A DNA stretch of 64,000 nucleotides, from positions 8,695,969 through 8,759,968 of the forward strand of contig ML660774.1 of the NCBI GenBank assembly GCA_007570785.1, written 5' to 3'. Positions 46,538 through 57,880 of the stretch are shown here, in pieces (position 1 is the first letter of the stretch; every line of letters begins with the position of its first letter). A model generated the notes under the pieces. The model searched no databases. It saw nothing but the letters and a program-made list of their open reading frames with translations, and was not told the DNA's origin. The position numbers and the translations under genes were made by a program. The stretch is from Antilocapra americana (taxonomy: Eukaryota > Chordata > Mammalia > Artiodactyla > Antilocapridae).

Positions 46538-47259
46538 ATGCAAAAAGCAAAATGGCTGTCTGAGGAGGCCTTACAAATAGCTGTGAAAAGCAGAGAAGCG
46601 AAAAGCAAAGGAGACAAGTTAAGATATACCCATTTGAGTGTAGAGTTCCAAAGAATAGCAAGGAGAGATAAGAAAGACTTCCTCAGCGACCAGTGCAAAG
46701 AAATAGAGGAAAACAATAGAGTGGGAAAGACTAGAAATCTCTTCAAGAAAATTAGAGATACCAAGGGAACATTTCATGCAAAGATGGGCTCATGAAATGG
46801 TATGGACCTAACAGAAGCAGAAGATATTAAGAAGAGGTGGCAAGAATACACAAAAGACCTGAAAGATCTTTATAACCCAGTTAATCACAATGTTGTGATC
46901 ACTCACCTAGAGCCAGACATCCTGGAATGTGAAGTCAAGTGGGCCTTAGAAAGCATCACTACGAACAAAGCTAATGAGGTGATGGAATCCCAATTGAGCT
47001 ATTTCAAATCCTAAAAAGTGATGCTATGAAAGTGCTGTACTCAATATGCCAGCAAATTAGGAAAGCTCAGCAGTGGCCACAGGACAGGAAAAGGTCAGTT
47101 TTCATTCCAACCCCAAAGAAAGGCAATGTCAAAGAATGCTCAAACTACCGCACAATTGCACTCATCTCACACGCTAGCAAAGTAATGCTCAAAATTCTCC
47201 AAGCCAGGCTTCAGCAGTACGTCAACTGTGAACTTCCAGATGTTCAGAGGGTGAGATGA
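46538..47259 (+). pseudogene. BovB linker and start of reverse transcriptase, broken
   Basis: Three consecutive frames (46538-46795, 46802-47014, 47026-47259) carry the region between endonuclease and RT and the first RT block (KPIPKKG-type 'FIPTPKKGNVKECSNYRTIA' and 'LISHASKVMLKILQARLQQY'). They are separated by stops. The last frame runs through CELPDVQ and into the deletion junction, so the RT palm is missing. Confidence 0.88.
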
Positions 47260-47403
47260 TTGGATGGCATCACTGACTCAATGGACATGAGTTTGGGTAA
47301 GCTCCGGAGTTGGTGATGGACAGGGAGGCCTGGCGTGCTGCAGTCCATGGTTTGTAAATAGCCGGACATGACTGAGTGACCGAACTGAACTGATGGAGAA
47401 ATG

Positions 47404-47732
47404 GAGGAGTGCCCTTGGTCAGAGTTGGGCATTGCTGCTGCCGTCTACAGTGGTGATCGATTAAATCACCTGCTGACTTCAGGCTCTGTTTAAATATGTG
47501 GATGAAGCAAGAAAGATGATGTCTGCCAAAGATGAGTGCCTTCATTAATTAAATTAGCAGGACATTTTACTAGCTCTAATTAGTAGAAAGTAAGCCAAAG
47601 AAATATAGTGATTAAAGCATGCTAATCTGATTAACATCACAGTATTGTTACAGGATACTTGGTAATAGAGAATCACCAGACTAAGACTGGAAAGATGCAG
47701 TCTTATTTCTCTGTTTGAAAATAGAGAGTGTG
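47404..47732. other. Unique DNA
   Basis: Nothing recognised. Confidence 0.5.
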
Positions 47733-47941
47733 TGTGTTCAGTCACTTCAGTCAAGTCCAACCCTTTGCGACCCTGTGGTGGACTGTAGCTTGCCACGTTC
47801 CTCTTTCCATGGAATTCTCCAGGCAAGAATACTGGAGTTGGTTGCTGTGCCCTTCTCCAGGGGATCTTCCCAACCCAGGTATCAAACCAGTGTCTCCTGC
47901 ATTGCAGGCAGATTCTTTACTGCTGAGCCACCCAGATAGCC
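47733..47941 (-). mobile_element. Bov-tA SINE, antisense
   Basis: Antisense body 'cacttcagtcaagtccaacc', 'caggcaagaatactggagtt' and inverted head 'actgctgagccacccagata'. The three frames of 74-119 codons over it are artefacts. Confidence 0.92.
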
Positions 47942-49809
47942 TCCTGAAAGAAGAGGGTGGTTTGCAAATGATTCCTAAACCTGGGGTTGCTGTTGGATTG
48001 CCAGAATGTTTGAAGGAATATGCCTGAAAAACAGCCTGAAAATCATGAGATATTGTTGAATTGATGAAAAACCTTCTTTCTAGAAGGAGGGCTACAAAAT
48101 ACAGGACCATCTGCTATAAAATGAGCTAAATGTTTCACTAGCTGAGCAAGATTTTAGCCAGTAGAGGCCGATCCTCTCAAAATTTCAAATTTATGCAGTC
48201 TGTAGAGTAGAAAGGTTATGAGCTGCCTGTGCTTTCTTTATCCTAACCTACACAATGAAGGCAGTGTCCGTTTGAGACATTTAGACAAAGGGTATCCAAG
48301 TATATTGTGGTTTGGGAGAAATGCAGTTTTGTTCAATTCAGTGCAATACAAATCATACCATTAAATTATCATGCACATCCCTCCAGTGTTCTGTTTCTTG
48401 GTCTCACTTTGTATAGAACTAATTTTAGTTTATGGATGTAGATAGATGGAAACTGTCCATTTTCTTTTCACCAGTTTCCAGTCTTCCCTCTCCCCCATTT
48501 TCTGGTTTGTAAAGATTCCAATCACCTCCAAAACTGAATGCTATACCAGATCATGTCTCCAGTATTTTCTGTATGTATATATGGTGCATTGTTTATGAGG
48601 CTTTCATAATATTTAGATAACCATAAACCAGCAGAAACCATAACAAAGGTTCACTATTAAAATAAATCATAACTGAAGTTTTTAAAAGGTATTCAATTAT
48701 AAATTAAATAAAAATGGTATAGTTTATATTGACTTAGTCTTCTAATATCTGGCATCGACTATTTTAAATTTTTATTTTCAGTATGGGCTTATTATAAGAA
48801 TAGATTTTCCTTCAGTTTGGCAAATGCTGAGACATAAGAAAATCATTGTAAGGGGCCAGTATTATAACAGAAGGTTGTGGCTGTTTCAAATCAAATCATT
48901 TTTTAAAAAATAGACCTTTTATTGTCAAATCAATGTCATAGATTTCAGCCACACTTGTGTCACCCTGCCTATTGAAATGATTTAATTCAAAATAAAACAA
49001 CATATTCAGTATAGATATTTTATTTAAAAAATTCTACTAAGAGAAAAGAATTGTTTTTGGTGCTCATGGCTAGAAAACAAAATGATGGAGTGAACAATTT
49101 CTGGGATAGTCTCACGTTAAATTTATTAATCTAATTCCTTCTATGTGTTTAATTCATTATTATTCACAATATATAATTTATAGCTCTCACAAACTATGAT
49201 GTGAAATTCAATTTCAGTTGAACTATTACGTGTTTGGCAATGGAAATATATGTATTTTTAGCCAGTGAGTATTTGTTGAGAACCACATGAGATGCCTTAT
49301 TCTATCCTGTGCACTTGGTCTCTTTTTCCAGGACTATGTATGATCTGGTGAATAGATAGGATGCTTGTCTTAGAGTTTTAATGGAGATATGCTGATGTGT
49401 GCTCCACACAGACACTTAACGATACAAGCAGTAACCAAGCAGAACACTGTTTCACTCCAAAGTCTGTCCTTCTTCCTTTTTTCCTTCCTTCTCTGTCTGG
49501 AAGCTTTTAGATAGGGCTGATCAAGGTGTGCACCTGTAGGAGGGGAGGGCTGTGACGCAGTAAAGGTGTGATTGCTCGAGCAAGTTGCAGGTGGTATCTG
49601 TGCCCCTGGAGGTGAAGTTTTAAAACTCAGTGGGTTGAGTGGGTTTCTGCACAGGAAGTGGTAGGTGGGAGCTTGTGGAAAACCCAGTGAGGGGTGTTGG
49701 AGTTAGAGCAAGTGAAGAAGGAATCCTTGAAAGGAGGCAGAGGTTTTGGCAGTGATGGGTGTAAAAGGCCAATTGGAGGAAAAGGAGAAAGTCCATGTGA
49801 GGAGTGTGG
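47942..49809. other. Unique DNA, AT-rich then GC-richer
   Basis: 48600-49250 is very AT-rich; 49255-49345 faintly resembles an antisense L2 end (gtgagtatttgttgagaacc); 49500-49805 is GC-richer. No gene recognised. Confidence 0.45.
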
Positions 49810-50278
49810 GGGAGCTAAAGTCCAATTTATCCCAATTTTTCTGTTATAGATCTCAACTTCAGTGTTCCATCTAAAAAAAGTCTTTTGCCTAACCCAGTTT
49901 CAAAAATATTTTCTCTCGCACTTACATTAGAATATTTATAGTTTTATATCTTATATTCAGGTCATGACCCATCTTGAGTTGGTTTTTTTGTGTGATGTGT
50001 TATAAAGAGCTAAGATGGTGATTACTATCACGATTTTTTGCATGGATATCCATTTTTTCCAGCACCATTTGTTGAAAAGAATTATCTTCTCCCCACTGAA
50101 TTTTTTTGGCTCTTTTTCAACAGTAAACTGACTATACACATATCAATATAAAGGTTTGTTTCTGAACTTTCTATTATGTCCCATTGATCAATATGTCTAT
50201 CTTTATGCTTGTCACACTGTTTTGTAGCTGTGGCTTTATAGTAAGTTTTAAAATTGAGAGGTGAAAGTTCTCCTACTT
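49810..50278 (-). mobile_element. Old L1 (L1M type), antisense
   Basis: Recognisable antisense ORF2/3' blocks: 'tgacccatcttgagttggtt', 'ccagcaccatttgttgaaaa', 'actttctattatgtcccatt' and 'tttatgcttgtcacactgtt'. Both ends fade into unique DNA. Confidence 0.8.
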
Positions 50279-50778
50279 TTGGGGGAGAGGTGGTGCTTCA
50301 GAGGGTATAAAGGGCATGTGGGTAGTCTGACAAGAAGCATCACAGCCCCAAAGAGAGGAAGAGATGGGCTCTGTGTGGGTGTTGGTGATGAAACCCACCA
50401 TGGGTCATGAAGGCTGAGATCAAGGTGATGAGAGCATCCTGGTGGGAGACGGAGGTAATGACAGCAACACCCTTGCATAATATTGGAGCCCAAGCTGTGT
50501 GTGCAGGGCACCTGTGCAGGCATTGTGGCTAGGGTCGGGGTGATGAGTAGGGCATCTGCAGGAAGATGGGTGATAGAGATGGTTTGATGAGGAATTGGTT
50601 ACCTTCTGGGGGACTGAGTGAATAAATAAGTAAAGATAGAAACAGGCTTCTCACTGTAGGAAATAAGGGAAAGGAGAACAATGGAATAAGCTCTGTGGTT
50701 TTAGTTTGAAACTGAGGTGTGGGTTTGAACCCATGGTTTTCAATATATAGATATTAGATAGATATGCATGTGCACACG
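50279..50778. other. Unique GC-richer DNA
   Basis: A 91-codon minus frame (50248-50523) has no domain and overlaps an L1 end. Nothing else recognised. Confidence 0.45.
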
Positions 50779-51025
50779 AAGCTGATGCTCCAGTATTTTG
50801 GTCATCTGATGCAAACAGATGACTCATTGGAAAAGCCCCTGATGCTGCGAAAGATTGAGGGCAGAGGAGAAGAGGGCATCAGGGGATGAGATAGCTGGAC
50901 AGTATCACCGATGTAATGAACATGAACTTGGGCAAACTTTGGGAGATAGAGGCAGGAACTCCTGGCATGCTTCAGTCCATGGGGTCACAAAGAGCTGGAC
51001 ACAATTGGGTGACTGAACAACAACA
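50779..51025 (+). mobile_element. BovB 3' tail, sense, older copy
   Basis: 'gaagctgatgctccagtatt' through 'gacacaattgggtgactgaa' with a CAACAACAA tail. More diverged than the neighbour and lacking an obvious target copy of its own. Confidence 0.9.
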
Positions 51026-51040
51026 AATAACATAATGTAT

Positions 51041-51567
51041 TTGAAAGGAAAGTTATGACCAACCTGGACAGCATATTAAAAAGGAGAGACATTACTTTGC
51101 CAACAAAGGTGCGTCTAGTCAAGGCTATGGTTTTTCCAGTGGCCATGTATGGATGTGAGAGTTGGACTATAAAGAAAACTGAGTGCTGAAGAATCGATGC
51201 TTTTGAACTGTGGTGTTGGAGAAGACTCTTGAGAGTCCCTTGGACTGCAAGGAGATCCAATAACTCCATCCTAAAGGAGATCAGCCCTGGATGTTCATTG
51301 GAAGGACTGATGTTGAAGCTGAAACTCCAATATGGCCACCTGATGTGAAGAGCTGACTCATTGGAAAATACCCTGATGGTGGGAAAGATTGAAGGCAGGA
51401 GGAGAAGGGGACGACAGAGGATGAGATGGCTGGATGGCATCATCGACTTGATGGCCGTGGGTTTGGGTGGACTCTGGGAGTTGGTGATGAACAGGGAGGC
51501 CTGGCATGCTGCAGTTCATGGGGTCACAAAGAATCGGACACAACTGAGCGACTAAACAACAACAACA
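51041..51567 (+). mobile_element. BovB 3' fragment, sense, inserted at the tail of another BovB
   Basis: Starts 'ttgaaaggaaagttatgacc' and ends 'gagcgactaaacaacaacaa'. Target copies aataacataatgtat (51026-51040) and aataatataatgtat (51568-51582) differ at one of 15 bases. The first copy directly adjoins the CAACAACAA tail of the older BovB. Confidence 0.95.
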
Positions 51568-51582
51568 AATAATATAATGTAT

Positions 51583-52205
51583 AGTATGTGCATGGATATA
51601 CTACCTCTGTCGAATGAGAGGACTTGAGAACAGTGACACACCAATGCCATCCTGATGTTGCCATGTAAAATCCATGCTCCAGTAAAAGAACCAGGATTCC
51701 TCAGAGAAATGGCTGATGTAGGGTGGGATTAGGGAAGTTTTAAAATAAATGTAAGGCATCTCATTATACTAGAAAATAAGAAAATACTCAAAGAACAATC
51801 AGGACATTTTAAGAGGACATATAAGCCAGGAGGCCAAATAAGGGACAATTTTAGCATCAGAATAAAAAAATGATAGTTGACCTTCTCCTAACAGTAGAGT
51901 ATTGACTGATTAATGTTTAAAAAAGAAGAAAGTCATTTGGCAGCCATCATAGTAATAATGCAGGCCAGAAACACCCATGGCGATTCATTAGTGGTAAAAA
52001 CCTTTATGAGGAATGGATTATTGTCTTAAAGTACCTTCACAGAGGGACAAAAAGTGACTTTACAGTGAAGAAACCTGGCAGACTACAACTTAGTCAAGGG
52101 GTTAAGGTGAACATTACCAAATGAGACAAAGCAAAATGATACAGCACTGATAGGCTGCACTGAGAGCAGAGCATCGCATTTGAAAGTCCCACAAAAAACA
52201 TATAG
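51583..52205. other. Unique DNA
   Basis: Nothing recognised on either strand. Confidence 0.5.
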
Positions 52206-52388
52206 GGCTTTCCTGGTAGCTCAGATGGTAAAGAATCTGCCTGCAGTGTGGGAGACCTGGGTTTGATCCCTGGGTTGGGAAAATGCCCTGGAGAAGGGAA
52301 CAGCTACCCACTCCTGTATTCTTGCCTAGAAAATTCTGTAGACAGAGGAGCCTGGCAGGATGCAGTCCACGGGGTTGCAAAGGGTCTG
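52206..52388 (+). mobile_element. Bov-tA SINE, sense
   Basis: Head 'ggctttcctggtagctcag', B-box 'gggtttgatccctgg', body to 'cacggggttgcaaagggtct'; the last 25 bases of the family are absent. Confidence 0.92.
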
Positions 52389-52622
52389 ATAAATAATCAT
52401 GAGGAAGCCTTGAACAGCCAGAGTGAAGAGCATCTTCTAAATAACTGATCTATAATCTTCTAAAGTCTCAATGTCATGATAGGCAGGGAAACCTTGAGAA
52501 ACTGTTTGAGATTGAAGGAGATTAAAAGACATGGTTACCAAATAGAGTTTTAGATTGGAACCTTTTGCTGAAACAAAAATTCTGGCCAACTGGAGACATT
52601 TGAACATGGGTGAGATGGTTGA

Positions 52623-52841
52623 GGGCTTCCCCAGTAGCTCAGCTGGTAAAGAATCTGCCTGCAATGTAGGAGACCTGGGTTTAATCCTTGGGTTGGGAAG
52701 ATCCCTTGGAGGAGGGCACAGCAACCCACTCTAGTATTCTTGCCTGGAGAATCCCAAGGGACAGAGGAGCCTGGGGGGCGCTGCAGTCCATTGGGTCGCA
52801 GAGTGAGACACGACTGAGCGACTAGGCACAGCACAGCACAT
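52623..52841 (+). mobile_element. Bov-tA SINE, sense, with target duplication
   Basis: Head 'gggcttccccagtagctcag', end 'gacacgactgagcgactagg' and a GCACAGCACAGCACA tail. Perfect target copies agatggttga at 52613-52622 and 52842-52851. Confidence 0.95.
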
Positions 52842-52851
52842 AGATGGTTGA

Positions 52852-53408
52852 AATATATTAACACTAAATTATCTATTTTAATTACTGTATCAGAGATTTG
52901 TAGTAAAAAATATTACTTGTAGGAAACACATCCTAAAATAATTGAGGGTAACAGGGCATCAAGGCAGCAAAACTTTTGAAATTTGAAACCATTTTGAAAG
53001 GAAAAAAAGGTCAGGAATCTGAAACAATCTGTTTTCTGGAGCAGGCAGGCTGTGCAGTGACCTGGCTCTTTGCAGGAGAACAAAGCACTTCATCCCCTTA
53101 TGTTTCCATTTCTTTATCTCTTAAATCGAGGAGTTGGACTAGCTTATCTTAAATTCCCTATAGATCCAATGCTTACGTTTCTCAAGTTCAAGAGCACTGC
53201 AGTTAGGGGTTAGATGAGGCTGGATAAAGGGTCAGAAGGTCTAGAAGAAGAAACACTGGTTGTGTTCTGTGAGAGGTGAGCATCTCTGCGAGGCCAGGCA
53301 GAGGGTGAGGACGTTGGAGAAAGGAGAAGCCTGCAAACAAAGGGTTTGAAGGAAGTTGTACAACTGGTAGAGACAAGGTTTTATTTTTCATTGGGAGGTT
53401 TCTTGATT
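52852..53408. other. Unique DNA
   Basis: Nothing recognised; the 93-codon minus frame 53203-53484 is driven by the pyrimidine tract that follows. Confidence 0.5.
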
Positions 53409-53476
53409 CCCTTCTCTTTCTCTTCCCTCCCTCCCTTTCTTCCTCTCCCTTCTTCCTTCCTTGCTTTCTTTCTCTA
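53409..53476. repeat. Polypyrimidine (C/T) tract
   Basis: Almost pure C and T over about 65 bases (tttctcttccctccctccct and similar). Homopyrimidine runs can form triplexes; no link to a gene is visible. Confidence 0.9.
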
Positions 53477-53605
53477 GTAAGCATTTATTAAGCATTTCTC
53501 ACATTCAAGACACTGAGTGAAACACTGTGGGGAGAACAGGCAAAAAAAGAGGAGTTTCTGTTCTCAGATTGTTTACAGTCTAGTAGAAGAGAAGCTCAGA
53601 CAACA
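53477..53605 (-). mobile_element. L2 LINE 3' end, antisense
   Basis: 'agcatttattaagcatttct' followed by 'acactgagtgaaacactgtg' and 'ttgtttacagtctagtagaa' matches the antisense 3' end of the ancient L2 LINE. Confidence 0.7.
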
Positions 53606-54994
53606 CACACAAACACACAGCCCTCTGCAGCAACGGTTTTGTGTTTCTCCCATTCTGATGGTCAGAGCTGGATTAGCCCCTTGATCTTTTGATGTCTTAA
53701 GAGATTCCTTCCTCTCTCCCCTGCCCCGAGACACTGCTTCCCCTTTATTTGGTTTCTTTATAGACGAGCTGACATGTGCCCTTTTTTTTTCACTGATGGC
53801 TGCAAATTTTATCAGAGAAAGGAAATGCCTTAGTCAAGGTGAGCAGTATTCCAGAGACTTTACCCACCCAATGACTCGAGGAATAAAATGGAAGTTATCA
53901 CTTTGATTTTGAAATCTCAGAGAAACTTGACTTTCCCCTTCCTATCACAGAGAAAACTTCAATTTAACAATTTATGTGTAGGATGGATAACTTTATTAGG
54001 GTAAAATTGTAAAATATAGCATAAATGAGGTTCCTCTTAAGGAGGTAAACCATGTTCTGAGCAGGTAAAATGATAGCACATGTATTAATTTGCATACTGT
54101 TTTTTTAGTATTATACTATAATGTTGGAGAATTTTATATGTATGCCAGTGGAAATCAAGAAGAGAGTTCATCCTTAAAAATCCATATTATTTTCTTTATG
54201 AGTAGTTTTGGAAGAGCCATGGAAAATGATATGGGTTTGAATAAAATATGTTTTTAATGAATTTCCAAATAAATTTTTCCCTAATGTTCATCCCTGTTCA
54301 TTAAGCCTACATAAAAGAGACGAAAGCAGCCATTAAGTAGTGGTTGAATGGCTCTCTGTTTCAAGTGTATGCTACTGTTCCAACCAATAATGTGTCTATT
54401 GTCTTGGAAAATGCTAATTGCTAAATTGATTGTGATATTCATGTTCCGACACTCCAGTCGAACACTGAACAATGTCCCATGTGATGATGGAAAATAGCCT
54501 GTTGTTTGATGCCCAGTGATAGCAGGTCGACATCTTATCACAATCATGAAAGGTGGTTTCTGCACCATGATTGCTTTTCTAAGTGAGAGTGGCTCAGACA
54601 AGGGGAGAATAGTACAAGATAGTAAACTATGCTTATCCTTCTCATTGGTGAGGTTGCCCAAGATTAACAGATGCTGAGCAAGGAGACAACATTTTACATT
54701 TCCGTGGTGGATTCTGCGAGTGGCTGAGAAAGCTAGCATGGCACGGCAGGATGCACGACGCCCTCGGAGCTCGAAACTTGGCTCCAGTTCTGCTCTGTCC
54801 CTCCTAGTTTTGTAATGTTAGTAAGTGACTCTTTGAGATCTCATCAAAGAAATAAGGGTTGAATGAAATAACTTCTGAGTCCCATTTTTTAAATGAAAAA
54901 TATCACTGTCAAATTTTTGGCTTCGTACTTAACATGAGAAAAACTGACAAGTAGCTTCCAGCAAGTCTTTTATGAAATAGTTACCAAGTCTCGT
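53606..54994. other. Unique DNA with a long minus-strand open frame
   Basis: 54281-54739 is open for 152 codons on the minus strand without known motifs. On the + strand the same region has homeodomain-type words (gctaattgctaaattgatt) and retains CpGs (gttccgacactccagtcgaa). It reads more like a conserved non-coding element than an exon, but both are possible. Confidence 0.4.
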
Positions 54995-55140
54995 TATGTG
55001 GGAGAACTGTGCTTATGCCAAAAGTACAAAGATGAAAATAAATATTAAAATATAGTATGTGTCATCAAGAGTTAATCGTCTAGCCCGATACTGGGAGACT
55101 AGTGATAAGATCAGTAAAGCAGTGTTACAATAAATAACAA
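54995..55140 (-). mobile_element. L2 LINE fragment, antisense
   Basis: 'aaagtacaaagatgaaaata', 'agttaatcgtctagcccgat' and 'gataagatcagtaaagcagt' follow the order of the antisense L2 3' region. Strongly diverged. Confidence 0.55.
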
Positions 55141-55351
55141 AATATCACCAAATGTAATGCCAGACACTGGATTGGGTAGTGAATCAGAAAAAAAGTTGAT
55201 GTAATGAACATGGTTGGGAAAATGTATTGAATGAGTATCAGACTTATAGTATGTGGTAACTGTATTGTGGCTTTTAAGAATATTCTTATTCTTAGGAGTG
55301 TTAAAGTATTTGGGGTCATGAAATATGCAACTTAGTCTCAAATGATTCAGC

Positions 55352-55430
55352 AAACACACTCATACACACACACCATGTATATATACATATATATGTGTGT
55401 ATATATATATATATATATGAGAGAGAGAAA
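55352..55430. repeat. Compound microsatellite (CA/TA/TG/GA)
   Basis: Consecutive short tracts: cacacaca, tatatacatatata, tgtgtgt, ten or so TA units, then gagagagaga. Likely polymorphic. Confidence 0.92.
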
Positions 55431-55764
55431 ATGTAGCAAAGTGTTTACAGTTGGTGAGAGTGGTATATGGGTTTTTTTTTATGGTTTTTACAACTTAGTT
55501 TGAATTTTTTCAAATTAAAATAGAATAAATAATGTGTGATACAGTGCTATGGGAATGCACGTTCATTCGAAATAATTATAACAGCTAGTCCATTGAAACA
55601 CAATATTGAACTATCTCATTTTGGGTCTGAGACCCCAAAAGATGAGACACTGGTGAAAAGTATCCTGTGATTCTGAAGACTAGCTGTAGGCACATACCTC
55701 CACAGGTAGAGATGGCCCACGCGAAGCAAGGCCATCAGTCTCTCCCTGCTCATAGCAGAGAAGT

Positions 55765-55895
55765 GGAACAGTATTCTGAGGCACAGGATGTTTAAATAAC
55801 TTGCTCAAGGTCACACAGTAGCGAGTCGAGTCGAGGAATCAAAGCCCCCCGTTTGCCTAGCACTTTCCCTGCCTTACCTCTCCTCTATACTGCTT
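55765..55895 (-). mobile_element. MIR SINE fragment, antisense
   Basis: 'cttgctcaaggtcacacagt' is the highly conserved MIR core in antisense, followed by 'gaatcaaagccccccg'. The small motif gagtcgagtcgag within it is a local 5-base duplication. Confidence 0.8.
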
Positions 55896-57280
55896 CTGAT
55901 AACAGTGTTGAACTCAGTTTGGATGTTAGACTGTTTTTATTTATTTATTTTTCTCTCTACACTTTCATCTTTAGTTTGGAATGAAAATTTCCGAAAGAGC
56001 CCAAATTATAGTTGCATGATTATTAGTGAATTAGTCAAATTGAAACTTTGCTGATTTGATTACTTCCACAGCCCTAATTAATGTGATTTGTCCTGTCTTA
56101 ATGATTATATGTGATTATAAATGGCTTGTCCAGACATTGATTTTGAAGACTTTCAGAGCAATCAACTCCACTATGCTGCAACTTGGGTCTTTAAAAATAT
56201 TATATGTTTTAATACATCTATCTAAAGGGAAGCACTTACCATCCAATTCTTGATTAGTAGGACTGAGATTAAAATATGATGAAAGTGATATTGAGTAAAC
56301 TTTCTCAAGTTCTCATCCAAGATGCTCTTCTCAGGGGAATAATATGTCACAAGAAAAACACTAGATCAGCTTGAGAGTAGATAAGATGCTTTGAATTTTA
56401 GAAGTATTTCAGAAGATATTCAGGACTGCAATCATGAAAATGTCTAAATTTAAAAAAAAAAAGGTACAGTCACCTGCTTAGACAAAGATATTTTGGAAAG
56501 ATAATTGTGAAAGTAACACCTTCAGCATAACTCTCTAAAACAGTAAAAGAAAACGGAGACAGCATAGGGGGAAAGCGGCTAGTCTTTTAACTGAAAGTAA
56601 TGGTAATCTTTGGATTCTGCAATTTGGGCTTTTAGACCTCTGAAGTTTGTTTCTTTTCACTGTGAAGATTCAACCTTCGAAGCAAAACCTGATGGGATGT
56701 GCTTTGTTAATCTAGCTTTCTGGGAAACTGTCTTCGGTTGAGTAATAGCCACAGGTCTGTGAGCTCATTCACATTTCAACCAAGTGGCAGCTGCAGACTC
56801 AAAAGAGGCATACTGAAGTGCTTCCCATAAATAACCGCTACTTGAGTTTTGAATAATGTTACGTTTAGGTGTTTTTAAAAGCTTTAGTACGTTCATCATG
56901 AAGTCTAAGGGAAGGTATTTTTGCACTTTGAGAGGAATTATAGTGTGAATATTTTCCAGAATCTAAATTATTTAAATGGTGATCCAAAACAGTTCCATCT
57001 CAGCAGTAACATCATTTTATGCATGCCATCGATGAGTCGTCGTGCATCATCTCAATCGGGAGTGGTCAGCAGTGGCTCGTGTAGATCAAGAAGTTATGCA
57101 ATTAATCACTTACATGTAATATGTTCCTTTTTTTGGTATCTGATATTATTTTTAATAGTATTTCTGTAAATTCTCTTGGAATAACAGTTTCCCTACATTA
57201 AGAAAATGTTTATGTTTTGTGCACAATTTATACCTTCTTTTTTACTTTTTTCTCTCTTTACATTTTTACTTTTTTCAGTT
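55896..57280. other. Unique DNA with candidate conserved elements
   Basis: 56000-56240 is rich in ATTA/TAATTAAT-type words and free of recognisable repeats; 56880-57120 keeps CpGs (ccatcgatgagtcgtcgtgc) and an 82-codon plus frame with no domain. No repeat family covers about 1.3 kb. Confidence 0.45.
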
Positions 57281-57880
57281 TTGCTGTGATATAATTGACA
57301 TACAGCACTGTAGAAGTTTGCGTACAGCATAATGACTTACGTATCATCTGAAACCATGACTGCAGTAAGTTTAGTAGACATCTGTCATCTTGTATAAGTA
57401 CACAAAAATGTTTCTTTTCCCCTTGTGATGTGAACTTTTAGGATTTACTGTCTTAATAACTTTCAAGTATACCATACAACAGTGTTAACTATAGCCATCA
57501 TGCTGTACATTACATCTCAGTACTTATTTATTTTATACCTAGAAGTTTGCACCTTTTGACCACCTTTACCCATTTCTACCACTTACTGCCCCTTGCCTGT
57601 GGTAACCACCAATCTGATCCCTTTGTCTGTGAATCTGCTTTTTTTTTTTTTTTTTAAGATTCCACACGTAAATGTGATTGCATAGTATTTGCCTTTCTCT
57701 AACTTACTTTGCTTAGCATAATCCTCTGCAGGTCCCTCCATGTTGTCACAAATAGCAAGATTTCCTCCTTTGATGATGGAATAATAATCCATTATCCACT
57801 CATCCATTAATAGACAGAAGGTTGTTTTCGTGTCCTGGCAATTGTAAATACTGTTGAAATTAAATATGCTCCACTTGATA
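57281..57880 (-). mobile_element. Old L1 3' region, antisense
   Basis: 'ttgctgtgatataattgaca', 'aactatagccatcatgctgt', 'ggtaaccaccaatctgatcc', 'tccctccatgttgtcacaaa' and 'ggcaattgtaaatactgttg' occur in the order expected for antisense L1MA/MB. A T16 run (about 57640-57656) interrupts it. Confidence 0.85.

Larger units (their letters stand above)
45374..47392 (+). mobile_element. BovB LINE, sense, with a large internal deletion
   Basis: Starts at 'tccactggagaagggaatgg' in the 5' part of BovB and covers the endonuclease, linker and beginning of the RT. At about 47247 it jumps from 'cttccagatgttcag' directly to the 3' end ('gatgattggatggcatcact') and finishes 'gaccgaactgaactg'. Flanks atgaagaaatg (45363-45373) and atggagaaatg (47393-47403) match at 10 of 11 bases. 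The missing part corresponds to most of the RT and the region after it. Confidence 0.93.

Noticed and set aside
50985..51443. 152-codon minus-strand frame
   Set aside because: It is the antisense strand of two BovB fragments; the real BovB coding strand here is plus.
1220..52841. tRNA-like A and B boxes in many places
   Set aside because: All belong to Bov-tA or CHR SINE heads; none folds into a full tRNA with a proper 3' end.
53203..53484. 93-codon minus-strand frame rich in Arg, Glu and Lys
   Set aside because: Generated by the C/T-rich low-complexity tract, not by a coding sequence.
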